This document shows, piece after piece, positions 11,718-11,735 of a stretch of DNA of 11,735 bases (position 1 is the stretch's first letter; the number at the start of each line of letters is the position of its first letter). Both the position numbers and the translations under genes were made by a program. Source of the stretch: Porphyromonadaceae bacterium UBA2751 (lineage in GTDB: Bacteria > Bacteroidota > Bacteroidia > Bacteroidales > Muribaculaceae); contig DEJJ01000001.1 in assembly GCA_002353285.1 (NCBI GenBank), positions 1 through 11,735 on the forward strand. Reading direction: 5' to 3'. The notes beneath the pieces are model-generated. The model searched no databases. It worked only from the letters and a program-made list of their open reading frames with translations, and was not told the origin of the DNA.

Positions 11718-11735
11718 CTTCGTCACTTTTTTCAA

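Noticed and set aside
11667..11735. 3' end of a minus-strand gene entering from the right
   Set aside because: A 22-codon open stretch ending in TGA can be read, but it is too short and unrecognised to call.

Overview
The window looks like chromosome from a Bacteroidales bacterium (Prevotella- or Muribaculaceae-like gut lineage). Three things support this. The promoters match the Bacteroidetes primary sigma factor pattern (TTTG at -33, TAnnTTTG at -7, about 20 nt apart) and lack Shine-Dalgarno motifs. One secreted protein carries a C-terminal tail typical of type IX secretion cargo in this order. The luxS, ftsY, rimO and Wzi-like proteins resemble Bacteroidales forms. Nothing indicates a phage, plasmid, CRISPR array or transposase.

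Layout. 1-2250: a plus-strand pair, a Wzi-family outer-membrane barrel overlapped by a small lipocalin-like lipoprotein, closed by a bidirectional terminator. 2312-3694 (minus): a secreted InlB-repeat protein with a sorting tail and its own promoter. 3828-4577 (minus): an unrecognised secreted 201-aa protein preceded by an easily missed 35-aa lipoprotein. 4578-4906: an AT-rich spacer with repeats, an orphan plus-strand promoter and the terminator of the next operon. 4907-8482 (minus): mtnN-luxS-ftsY-rimO, with promoter and terminator both visible. 8497-10354 (minus): a zinc-ribbon membrane protein, then a tail-anchored protein resembling a decayed kinase C-lobe. 10392-11307: a minus-strand HxlR regulator divergent from a plus-strand cupin, driven by promoters that face each other. 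11308-11735: no supported gene, but very dense in hairpins.

How the genes work together. MtnN cleaves S-adenosylhomocysteine and 5'-deoxyadenosine, and LuxS turns the resulting S-ribosylhomocysteine into homocysteine and the AI-2 precursor. RimO, at the end of the same operon, is a radical-SAM methylthiotransferase that makes exactly those SAM by-products, so the operon may pair a SAM consumer with its clean-up enzymes. FtsY handles membrane targeting. Upstream, the zinc-ribbon and kinase-like membrane proteins form a translationally coupled pair of unknown function. The HxlR/cupin pair looks like a self-contained stress- or metabolite-responsive unit.

The least explained parts are the 3' hairpin array (11491-11618), in which every loop reads C-GNA-G on one strand, the alternative-pairing repeat after the cupin gene, the zinc-ribbon/kinase-relic pair, and an exact 9-bp tandem repeat between ftsY and rimO. 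All functional calls come from reading the sequence; no database search was possible.
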